Assembly (NCBI GenBank): GCA_937881145.1
Contig: CALGFL010000315.1
Span: 1-6,423, forward strand
Reading direction: 5' to 3'
From: an uncultured Bordetella sp.
Lineage (GTDB): Bacteria > Pseudomonadota > Gammaproteobacteria > Burkholderiales > Burkholderiaceae_B
DNA length: 6,423 bases
The notes below the pieces were generated by a model. That model ran no database searches. It was not told the DNA's origin and was given only the letters and a program-made list of their open reading frames with translations. A program made the position numbers and the translations under genes. Of this stretch, positions 1 through 5,823 are shown one piece after another. The first letter of the stretch is position 1. Every line of letters begins with the position of its first letter.

Positions 1-442
1 CGAAATCCGCGAATTGATCGAAGTGGATCTGGTGGCCGGCATGCTGCTTTCCAAGCGGGCGGCCGAACGCATGGTCAAGCAACAGTACGGCCGGCTCATC
101 ACCATTACCTCGGTGCTGGGAGAGGTGACGCGCGCGGGCGATGCGCTGTATCCGGCAGCCAAGCAGGGGCTCACGGGCATGATGCGTGCGCTGGCGACGG
201 AATACGCCAGGCACGGCATCACCAGCAACGCCATTGCGCCGGGCACGTTCGTCACCGAGACCAATGTGGCCATGGCGGCCGATCCTCAGCTGGGTCCGGC
301 CGTGGGCGCGCGCAACCCCATGGGCCGTTGGGGGCGGCCCGAGGAAATCGCCACGGCGGCGGTGTTCCTGGCCTCGCCCGCTTCGTCCTTCGTCAACGGT
401 CACGTGCTGGTGGTCGACGGCGGCCTGTCGGTGCAGATGTAG
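1..442 (+). CDS. SDR-family oxidoreductase, gluconate 5-dehydrogenase-like (5' truncated)
   Basis: C-terminal 146 residues of a classical short-chain dehydrogenase/reductase; the reading frame enters at base 2 and ends at TAG 440-442. The N-terminal Rossmann part with the Gly-rich NAD(P) motif lies outside the window. Numbering from the first visible residue, catalytic Ser37 (in ITITSVLG) and the YPAAK motif (Tyr50, Lys54) show the normal Ser-Tyr spacing of 13. They are followed by the conserved NAIAPG loop and the C-terminal SSFVNGHVLVVDGG signature. The RWGRPEEIATAAVFLAS and FVNGH segments resemble gluconate 5-dehydrogenase/IdnO-type SDRs, which interconvert a secondary alcohol and a ketone in the cytoplasm using NAD(P)H. 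This similarity is from memory of the family, and the substrate cannot be fixed. One oddity: the residue aligning with the tetrad Asn (usual VNL) is Asp9 in EVDLVAG. The gene lies 79 bp upstream of the aldehyde dehydrogenase on the same strand, so the two may be co-transcribed. The SDR call is firm; the subfamily is tentative. Confidence 0.93.
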   Translation, partial: EIRELIEVDLVAGMLLSKRAAERMVKQQYGRLITITSVLGEVTRAGDALYPAAKQGLTGMMRALATEYARHGITSNAIAPGTFVTETNVAMAADPQLGPAVGARNPMGRWGRPEEIATAAVFLASPASSFVNGHVLVVDGGLSVQM

Positions 443-510
443 CGCTCTGTAGCGTCCGTTTCGGCTTTTGGTTTTATGCTGTTCCCTTCGGTCGCGCACC
501 GACAGAACAC

Positions 511-515
511 AGGAG
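511..515 (+). promoter_or_regulatory. Ribosome binding site deciding the GTG start of the aldehyde dehydrogenase
   Basis: AGGAG lies 6 nt before GTG 522-524. No ATG in this frame is placed to give a family-like N-terminus. This site is the main reason for choosing the GTG rather than the upstream TTG at 468. Confidence 0.75.
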
Positions 516-521
516 ACCATA

Positions 522-1958
522 GTGAAGTCGCATTTCATCGATAACCGCGCCGTTGCCGGCGCTTCGGGCGAGTCCATCCCCGTCATCGACCCCTCCACCG
601 GCCAGGAATACGACCGCATCGCGCGCGGCAACGCCGCCGACATCGACCTGGCCGTGCAGGCCGCGCGGCGCGCTTATGACGAAGGCGCCTGGGGCAGGCT
701 TTCTGCGGCCGAGCGCAGTCGATTGCTGCTCAAGCTGGCCGTGAAGGTGCAGGACCATCACGAAGAACTGGCGCAGATCGAGTCGCGCGATTGCGGCAAG
801 CCCACCAAGCAGGCGCGCGCCGACGCCACGGCGCTGGCGCGCTACTTCGAGTTCTACGGCGGCGCGGCCGACAAGCTGACCGGCCAGACCATTCCCTACG
901 CCCAGGGCTATACCGTACTGACGCTGCGCGAACCGCACGGCGTCACCGGCCACATCGTGCCGTGGAACTATCCCATGCAGATCTTCGGCCGCAGCGTGGG
1001 CGGCGCGCTGGCGGCGGGCAATGCCTGCGTGGTCAAGCCGGCCGAGGATGCTTGCATGTCGCTTCTGCGCGTGGCCGAGCTGGCCGCCGAAGTGGGCTTC
1101 CCGCCGGGGGCGCTCAACATCGTGACCGGCTATGGTCACGAAGCCGGCGACATCCTGGTGCGCCACGCTGGCGTGGACCATATTTCCTTTACCGGCTCGC
1201 CGCGCGTGGGCGTGCTGGTGACGCAGGCCGCGGCCGAGCGCCACGTGCCGGTCACCATGGAGCTGGGCGGCAAGTCGCCGCAGATCGTGTTCGCCGACGC
1301 CGACATGGATGCCATGGTGCCGGTAGTGCTCAACGCCATCGTGCAGAACGCCGGGCAGACCTGCTCGGCCGGCAGCCGCCTGCTCGTCGAGCGCAGCGCC
1401 TATGAGCAAGTGCTCGACCGTGTGGGCAAGGCTTTCGCCGCGCTGCGCACGGGCCCGGCCGCGATGGATCTGGATTGCGGTCCGTTGATCCGCAAGACCC
1501 AGCAAGAGCGCGTGCAGGGCTTTCTGCGCGATGCCGAGCGCGACGGCATCGCTATCGTGGCGCGCGGCAGCGTGGTGGCCGAGGCGCCGTCCGGCGGCTT
1601 CTACCAGGCGCCCACGCTATTGCGCGACGTGCCGGTCAAGCACCGCCTGGCGCAGGAAGAAGTCTTCGGTCCGGTTCTGTCGGCCATGCCGTTCGACAAC
1701 GAAGCCGACGCCGTGCGCATCGCCAACGCGACCGAATACGGCCTGGTCGCCAGCGTCTGGACGCGCGACGTCTCGCGCGCCTTGCGCATGTCGCGCAAAG
1801 TCAGGAGCGGTCAGGTCTTCATCAACAATTACGGTGCCGGCGGCGGCGTCGAGCTGCCCTTCGGCGGCGTCAAGGCCAGTGGCCATGGGCGCGAAAAGGA
1901 CTTCGAGGCGCTGTACGGCTTTACCGTGCTCAAGACCGTTTCGATCAAGCACGATTGA
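522..1958 (+). CDS. NAD-dependent aldehyde dehydrogenase
   Basis: A 478-residue protein of the aldehyde dehydrogenase superfamily, full length for the family. It oxidises an aldehyde to the carboxylate with NAD(P)+ in the cytoplasm. All hallmark residues are present: Asn149 in PWNYP, Lys172 and Glu175 in VKPAE, the FTGSPRVG cofactor loop (223-230), general base Glu247 in ELGGKSP, nucleophile Cys281 in GQTCSAG, Glu380 in EEVFGP, and the C-terminal ELPFGGVKASGHGRE region. Glu175 at the ribose-binding position suggests NAD+ preference. GTG at 522 is chosen because AGGAG (511-515) sits 6 nt upstream and the protein then begins with a normal family N-terminus (FIDNRAV). An in-frame TTG at 468 would add 18 residues of non-family sequence. 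The gene follows the SDR gene, so an alcohol-to-aldehyde/ketone-to-acid role is plausible. The substrate is unassigned; betaine-, hydroxy- or aromatic-aldehyde members share these motifs. Confidence 0.96.
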   Translation: MKSHFIDNRAVAGASGESIPVIDPSTGQEYDRIARGNAADIDLAVQAARRAYDEGAWGRLSAAERSRLLLKLAVKVQDHHEELAQIESRDCGKPTKQARADATALARYFEFYGGAADKLTGQTIPYAQGYTVLTLREPHGVTGHIVPWNYPMQIFGRSVGGALAAGNACVVKPAEDACMSLLRVAELAAEVGFPPGALNIVTGYGHEAGDILVRHAGVDHISFTGSPRVGVLVTQAAAERHVPVTMELGGKSPQIVFADADMDAMVPVVLNAIVQNAGQTCSAGSRLLVERSAYEQVLDRVGKAFAALRTGPAAMDLDCGPLIRKTQQERVQGFLRDAERDGIAIVARGSVVAEAPSGGFYQAPTLLRDVPVKHRLAQEEVFGPVLSAMPFDNEADAVRIANATEYGLVASVWTRDVSRALRMSRKVRSGQVFINNYGAGGGVELPFGGVKASGHGREKDFEALYGFTVLKTVSIKHD

Positions 1959-1971
1959 CGCGGCAGGGCAT

Positions 1972-1992
1972 TCCCCCGGCGGTGCCGGGGGA
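1972..1992. terminator. Hairpin between convergent genes, probable bidirectional terminator
   Basis: A perfect 9-bp inverted repeat (TCCCCCGGC, loop GGT, GCCGGGGGA) lies between the stop of the aldehyde dehydrogenase (1958) and the stop of the binding-protein gene on the other strand (2004). The stem is very GC-rich and symmetric, so it can form in transcripts from either side. Neither strand has a U-run after the stem (plus continues TGGCTCCT, minus continues AATGCCCTG). It is therefore not a textbook intrinsic terminator and may instead act as an RNA-stabilising 3' stem or work with Rho. Confidence 0.6.
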
Positions 1993-2003
1993 TGGCTCCT
2001 ACA

Positions 2004-3293
2004 TCAATGCTTGCCGAAGATCGGCTGGGCCTGCGCCACGTCTGCCGGGTAGACCGATACCAGATCGACATCGTTCCCCTTGGCCTGGAGCTGGCCGATC
2101 GGCATCAGGTTCCCTTGCTGCGCGCCTTCGGGTGTCAGTTCGAACGAACCGTTCAGCGTGGTGAGCTTGCCGGACTGCGCGAACACCGCGTCGCGCAGGG
2201 CAAGCTGCTCCATGCTCCGCGTGGTGTTGAGCGTTTTCTCGATCACGAGGCCCGTGTTGTAGCCGGCCACCGCGTTGAACCCGACGTTGACGCTATCGCC
2301 ATACAGTTTGCGATAGGCCGCGGTGAACGCTTCCATGTCCATGCCGAACGAGGGCTTGTACTTGACCCCGGTGGCCGGAACATAAGAGAAGACATTCTTG
2401 AGCGCGTCGTTGCCGGCATTCTTCTTGAGCAGGTCGGTCTCCAGGCCCGCATAGATCGAAAACACGACCGGGAATTTGAATCCCGTGGAATGCAGCGCCT
2501 TGAGAAAGGCGATGTCATTGGTCGGATAGCCGAGCTCGAGCACCGCATCGGGATGCGTGGCCTGGATGCGGTGGATCAGCACTTGGTAATTCGTCGTGCT
2601 GGTCGGCACCCCGAGGTAGTAGACGATGTCGATCTTGCCTTTCGCGGCCTCCAGATAGCTATGCATCGCCTCGGCCTGCGCGCCGGTGAAGTCGTTGGTG
2701 GAGTACAGGATGGCGACGCGGCGGATGTGGTGCTTGGGTCCTTCGTTGATGAGAAATTGCGCCAGCCGGTGCGGCCAGATCGAAGAGACCGGGTCGTCGA
2801 GCAGCACGTTGTATTTGTTGTCCGCCGAGAAGAAGTGCGTTCCCGTACCGGTCTGGTCGAACAGCAGTCTCTGGTGCTCGCGCGCCAGCGGCACCGCCAC
2901 CGAGGTCAGCACCGAACCGGAGTCGGCGACCAGGATGTCCACCTTGTCCTGCGTGATGAGCTGGTTGTAGAGCGTCGTCGCCGTGCTGGTCGAGCTCTGG
3001 TCGTCATAAGAGACAAGCTTGATCGGCAGCTTCTTGTCGTAGGGCTTCACATAGACGCCGCCATGGGCGTTGATGTCGTTCACCCAGAGCTTGAGCCCGT
3101 TGTAGACCGGCATGGAGATCGCCGCGAACGCCCCGCTGGAGGCGTATAGCGTGCCCACCGTGATCGCCTGCGGCACAGGGCCGGCAGCGGCGGCGAACGC
3201 GGCGGTCGGTGCCGCCATTGCCGCGCCCAATAGCGCAACCCCGGCAAGGCTCTGCCTGACGAATCTACGCATTTTTCCGTTTTGCTTTTTCAT
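2004..3293 (-). CDS. Periplasmic type I solute-binding protein (branched-chain amino acid/amide ABC type)
   Basis: A 429-residue exported binding protein of the Leu/Ile/Val-binding (Peripla_BP_6) superfamily. Residues 1-34 form a Sec signal peptide: basic start (MKKQNGKMRR), hydrophobic core about 15-30, and a likely cleavage after AFA at about residue 34. There is no lipobox Cys, so it should be a soluble periplasmic protein. The mature part opens with ITVGTLYASSGAFAAI and has the typical NDINAHGGV (72-80) and YDDQSS (96-101) segments, then two Rossmann-like lobes (RRVAILYSTNDFTGAQ at about 191-206; DAVLELGYPTNDIAFLKAL at about 249-267). The start is the ATG at 3293, with AGGAGG (3301-3306) 7 nt upstream; frames extending further up encode arginine-rich non-family sequence. 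It is the last gene of the minus-strand cluster. No permease or ATPase gene is in the window, so it must use an ABC system encoded elsewhere or upstream. The ligand is unknown; given the neighbours, a carboxylate is a reasonable guess. Confidence 0.92.
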   Translation of the reverse strand: MKKQNGKMRRFVRQSLAGVALLGAAMAAPTAAFAAAAGPVPQAITVGTLYASSGAFAAISMPVYNGLKLWVNDINAHGGVYVKPYDKKLPIKLVSYDDQSSTSTATTLYNQLITQDKVDILVADSGSVLTSVAVPLAREHQRLLFDQTGTGTHFFSADNKYNVLLDDPVSSIWPHRLAQFLINEGPKHHIRRVAILYSTNDFTGAQAEAMHSYLEAAKGKIDIVYYLGVPTSTTNYQVLIHRIQATHPDAVLELGYPTNDIAFLKALHSTGFKFPVVFSIYAGLETDLLKKNAGNDALKNVFSYVPATGVKYKPSFGMDMEAFTAAYRKLYGDSVNVGFNAVAGYNTGLVIEKTLNTTRSMEQLALRDAVFAQSGKLTTLNGSFELTPEGAQQGNLMPIGQLQAKGNDVDLVSVYPADVAQAQPIFGKH

Positions 3294-3300
3294 GCCTCTT

Positions 3301-3312
3301 CCTCCTCTCCTT
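3301..3312 (-). promoter_or_regulatory. Strong, doubled Shine-Dalgarno of the binding-protein gene
   Basis: On the minus strand this reads AAGGAGAGGAGG, with two overlapping SD cores. The proximal AGGAGG (3301-3306) is 7 nt from the ATG at 3293. It is far stronger than the SD of the CoA-transferase upstream, as expected for a binding protein needed in excess over cytoplasmic enzymes of the same operon. Confidence 0.75.
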
Positions 3313-3342
3313 TTTGTTCCGCGTGATCGCGTACAAGAAAAA
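3311..3342. promoter_or_regulatory. Imperfect inverted repeat upstream of the binding-protein gene, candidate operator or mRNA hairpin
   Basis: In the 78-bp gap between the MaoC-like gene and the binding-protein gene, CGCG-TGAT-CGCG (3320-3331) is flanked by TTGT (3314-3317) and ACAA (3333-3336), with T- and A-runs outside. This gives an interrupted inverted repeat whose outer arm touches the distal Shine-Dalgarno core. The octamer TTGTTCCG occurs at 3314-3321 and again at 3347-3354, 33 bp apart, about three helical turns. It could be a regulator-binding site (the cluster encodes an IclR protein) or an intercistronic hairpin. No clear -35/-10 pair was found here. Confidence 0.3.
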
Positions 3343-3371
3343 CTCGTTGTTCCGAATGCCATCTTCCTGGA

Positions 3372-3842
3372 TCAGGGGCTCTCGGGCCGGCCCGCCAGCA
3401 TGCGGGTCGCGGTATAGGTCATGACGGGCTTGTCGTGCTGATTGCGCACTTCGATCAAGGACACTACGACGGCCCGGTTGTGCTTGGAAGTCGGACGTAT
3501 CCCGGTGATTTCGATTTCGGCCCAGACCGTGTCGCCGGCCACGACCGGCGCCAGCACTTTCTTGTGCACCTCCAGCAGGGCCAGGCCGGTTCCCTGCACC
3601 ATGCCCTGCATGATGAAACCCTCGATCAGGCTGTAGGTCAGGGCGCCAGGCACCGGCCGGCCCTGGATCGCGCCGTGCGAGAAGGTCGTGTCGATGAAGA
3701 TCGTCTCCAGCATGCCGGTGGCGCTGATGAAGTTGACGATATCAGTCTCGGTGATGGTGCGGCGGAAGGTGCGGAATTTCTGGCCGACTGCGATGTCCTG
3801 CCAGTAATAGCCCTGGCTCAAGGTGGGAATGGTGCTTGTCAT
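3372..3842 (-). CDS. MaoC-like hot-dog-fold protein lacking the canonical hydratase dyad
   Basis: A 156-residue single hot-dog protein resembling the MaoC/(R)-enoyl-CoA hydratase family. Family features are the early TITETDIVNFISATGM segment (about 29-44), the GRPVPGALTYSLIEGFI helix (about 61-77) corresponding to the usual 'G.pVahG' region, and the C-terminal VVAGDTVWAEIEITGIRPTSKHNRAVV strands (about 100-127), where G-D-T and R-x-S-x are typical. The usual 'SGD.NPIH.D' active-site stretch reads TGMLETIFID, so the catalytic Asp and His are Met44 and Phe49. Classical hydratase activity is therefore doubtful; acyl-CoA binding, a different dehydratase/thioesterase-like role or a different catalytic solution are alternatives. 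ATG 3842 has AGGAG (3851-3855) 8 nt upstream and overlaps the stop of the IclR gene by 4 nt (ATGA), so the two are translationally coupled. It probably acts on a CoA ester made by the upstream enzymes. Confidence 0.87.
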   Translation of the reverse strand: MTSTIPTLSQGYYWQDIAVGQKFRTFRRTITETDIVNFISATGMLETIFIDTTFSHGAIQGRPVPGALTYSLIEGFIMQGMVQGTGLALLEVHKKVLAPVVAGDTVWAEIEITGIRPTSKHNRAVVVSLIEVRNQHDKPVMTYTATRMLAGRPESP

Positions 3843-4654
3843 GCGCGGGGCTCCTGTGGCGGTATGGGCGAATCGGCGTGACGCGCCGCGTGCGAGCCGA
3901 GCCCGCGCGCGGCCGCCTGCAGCGCGGCAACGATTTCGGCGGCGCGCGGCTGCACGCGATAGAGAGGCCCTGCCACCGACAGGCCGTAGATGGCGTCGCC
4001 GATCGTGATGGGAACCGCGATGCCGCCGAGATCGGCGAAGGATTCGCCGAAATTGGAATACCACCCCTGCTCGCGCCATTGCCGCAGCTGCGATTCCAGC
4101 GTCTCGCGCGACACGCCGGCATGCGCCGCGCCGGGCGTGAACGAGAGTTTGTCCAGCACCTGATCGCGGGTTTGGTCGCTCGATGCGCCCAGGATGGCGC
4201 GGCCGATGGAGTTGATGTGCGGCTCGCGCAAATCGCCCGGCGCCGTGATGTAGCGCACGGGGTTGGCCGATTCGCACACGTCCAGATAGCGCACCCGGTT
4301 GTCCTGGAGCTGGCCGAACACCACGGTCTCGCCCGTGGCGTCGCGCAGCGATTCCATGACGGGCTGCATGCGTTCGAGCACCGGATCGTTGTGCGCGATG
4401 CGCTGGGCGGTGTGCAGCAGGCGCGCCGTGGGGTAGTAGCCCTGCCGCTTGCCGGTTTCGTACAAATAGCCGCGCGATACCAGCGTGCGGATCAGGCCCA
4501 GGCAGCTGGACATGGGCGCGTCCAGCCGCTTGGAGAGCTCGGTCAGCGTCAGCGACCGCCCTTCCTGGGCGTAGATCTCGATGATCTCGATCACGCGCAG
4601 CGCCGTCTTGACGCTTGCGTGGCCGGCGTTGTCGGCGCTTTGCCGCGTGGCCAT
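3839..4654 (-). CDS. IclR-family transcriptional regulator
   Basis: A 271-residue regulator of normal IclR length. The N-terminal winged helix-turn-helix spans about 13-75 (VKTALRVIEIIEIYAQ, then LTLTELSKRLDAPMSSCLGLIRTLVSRGYLYE; probable recognition helix about 48-60). An inter-domain linker follows (about 76-90), then the effector-binding domain to about 255, with typical segments TGETVVFGQLQDNRVRYLDV (about 107-126), YITAPGDLREPHINSIGRAIL (about 135-155) and FADLGGIAVPITIGDAIYGLSVAGP (about 206-230). Such proteins bind operator DNA as dimers or tetramers and respond to small aromatic or aliphatic acids. The ATG at 4654 directly abuts the TGA of the CoA-transferase gene (no gap), with AAGGAA (4661-4666) 6 nt upstream. 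Its own stop overlaps the MaoC-like start. Being inside the operon suggests autoregulation and control of the enclosing genes; the effector and operator are not identifiable here. Confidence 0.95.
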   Translation of the reverse strand: MATRQSADNAGHASVKTALRVIEIIEIYAQEGRSLTLTELSKRLDAPMSSCLGLIRTLVSRGYLYETGKRQGYYPTARLLHTAQRIAHNDPVLERMQPVMESLRDATGETVVFGQLQDNRVRYLDVCESANPVRYITAPGDLREPHINSIGRAILGASSDQTRDQVLDKLSFTPGAAHAGVSRETLESQLRQWREQGWYSNFGESFADLGGIAVPITIGDAIYGLSVAGPLYRVQPRAAEIVAALQAAARGLGSHAARHADSPIPPQEPRA

Positions 4655-5812
4655 TCAGCTTTCCTTGTCCGGGTGCGCCGCGTCGCGTTCGAGCGCCTGC
4701 GGCCATGACCGGATGTTGCCCGGCGTGCGCGAGAAGCGGGTCGGAATGCCGACCGCGCGCAGGCGTCCTTCGGTGGGGTGATCGTATTCGAAGACCATGC
4801 CGGTTTCACGCAGATGCCGGTCGTTCAGCACGTCTTCGTAGCGCGGCACTTCGCTGTGGGGAATGTCGGCATCGGCGAGCAAGGCCAGCCATTGCGCCGT
4901 GGTGCGCTGGCTGACGATCTCGGCAAGCGTGGCATAGAGCTCGACGATGTTGGCGCTGCGCGAAGCGAGATCGGCGTAGCGCGGATCGGCCGCCAGATCG
5001 GGCCGGCCGGCCAGCGTGAAAAAGCGCATCCACTGGGCCGTGGTGTAGGGTAGCAGCGCGATGTGGCCGTCGGCGGTGCGATAGGGTTTGCGGTGCGGCG
5101 TCATGACGCGCGGATAGCCGGCCGCGCCTTGGGCCGGCACGAACGTCTGTCCGGCCAGTTGTTCGGGAGCGAGAAAGGACACCATGGTTTCGAACATGGG
5201 TATTTCGAGGGCCTGCCCCCGGCCCGAGCGCTCGCGCTCGTACAAGGCCATGGCCAGGGCATAAGTCACGGTCAGGCCCGACACCTTGTCGACCATGATG
5301 GTGTTGACGTACTGCGGCTCGCCCGCATTGGCGCCCTGGAACTGCGCCATGCCGCAGCGCGCCTGGATGATGTCGTCGAAGGCCGGCTGGCCGCTGTAGG
5401 GCCCCGATTCGGCGTAGCCGTAGGCGCCGCAGTAGATCAGGCGCGGGTTGCCCGCGCACAGCGATTCGTAGTCCAGCCCCAGTTTGCGCAGCGCCTGCGG
5501 CCGCACATTGGAGATGAAGATGTCGGCTTCGGCGATCAGCGTCTTGAGTTCGGCCAGATCGGCTGCGCGCTTGATGTCCAGCGCGAGAAAGCGCTTGTTG
5601 CGGTTCAAGTTGAGAAAGGCCGCGCCCATGCCGGCGTGCAGCGCGGGCTCGGCGTAGCGAAACACGTCGCCGGCCGGGGCTTCGACCTTGAGCACATCGG
5701 CACCCATGTCGCCGAGGATCTGCGTGGCGTAAGGGCCCATGCCCACCGAGGTCATGTCGACGACGCGTACGCCGGTCAGAGGGCCGGTGGGTTTGGCATC
5801 CGGATTGAGCAT
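4655..5812 (-). CDS. Class III CoA-transferase (CaiB/BaiF/formyl-CoA transferase family)
   Basis: A 385-residue cytoplasmic enzyme that moves CoA between acyl groups, activating a carboxylic acid without ATP. The N-terminus LTGVRVVDMTSVGMGPYATQILGDMGADVLKVEAPAGD (about 12-49) is the family's CoA-binding opening. FLNLNRNKRFLALDIK (66-81), SNVRPQALRKLGLDY (101-115) and SGPYSGQPAFDDIIQARCG (136-154) follow in order. Asp175 in IMVDKVSGL aligns with the catalytic Asp (Asp169 in CaiB and formyl-CoA transferase) that forms the aspartyl-CoA anhydride. GRGQALEIPMFETM (198-211) and the GIPTRFSRTPG tail (355-365) complete the fold; length is normal. ATG 5812 is chosen because it starts the protein at the family N-terminus. 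Its SD is weak (AAAAGAA, 5 nt upstream) and it begins 11 nt after the acyl-CoA dehydrogenase stop, so translation probably depends on coupling. The acid substrate is not readable from the sequence. Confidence 0.95.
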   Translation of the reverse strand: MLNPDAKPTGPLTGVRVVDMTSVGMGPYATQILGDMGADVLKVEAPAGDVFRYAEPALHAGMGAAFLNLNRNKRFLALDIKRAADLAELKTLIAEADIFISNVRPQALRKLGLDYESLCAGNPRLIYCGAYGYAESGPYSGQPAFDDIIQARCGMAQFQGANAGEPQYVNTIMVDKVSGLTVTYALAMALYERERSGRGQALEIPMFETMVSFLAPEQLAGQTFVPAQGAAGYPRVMTPHRKPYRTADGHIALLPYTTAQWMRFFTLAGRPDLAADPRYADLASRSANIVELYATLAEIVSQRTTAQWLALLADADIPHSEVPRYEDVLNDRHLRETGMVFEYDHPTEGRLRAVGIPTRFSRTPGNIRSWPQALERDAAHPDKES

Positions 5813-5823
5813 GGCGATTCTTT

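Noticed and set aside
438..454. Direct repeat TGTAGCG at 438-444 and 448-454 across the SDR stop codon
   Set aside because: Seven bases, two copies, partly inside coding sequence; most likely chance.
475..501. Promoter-like TATGCT (475-480) and a small CGGT/ACCG hairpin (489-501) in the SDR-aldehyde dehydrogenase gap
   Set aside because: No acceptable -35 hexamer lies 16-18 bp upstream of TATGCT, and a 4-bp stem is too short to support a regulatory claim.
468..521. Upstream TTG start for the aldehyde dehydrogenase
   Set aside because: It adds a Cys/Arg-rich leader not typical of the family and would place the good AGGAG site inside the coding region; GTG 522 fits better.
474..1505. Long minus-strand open frame (343 codons) opposite the aldehyde dehydrogenase
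   Set aside because: Its product is low-complexity, rich in Arg, Ala, Gly and His, and lacks any recognisable fold; it is a high-GC shadow of a gene with full family motifs on the plus strand.
1992..3149. Long plus-strand open frame (385 codons) opposite the binding-protein gene
   Set aside because: The product is rich in Arg, Val, Asp and His with no domain, while the minus strand encodes a clear signal peptide and binding-protein fold with a strong SD.
3294..3362. Longer N-terminus for the binding protein beginning at 3362
   Set aside because: The extra 23 residues are Arg-rich and would put a strong Shine-Dalgarno within the coding region; a normal Sec signal peptide begins at 3293.
3836..4708. 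Plus-strand open frame (290 codons) opposite the IclR gene
   Set aside because: A shadow frame caused by GC-rich codon structure; no motifs, and the opposite strand is a complete IclR protein.
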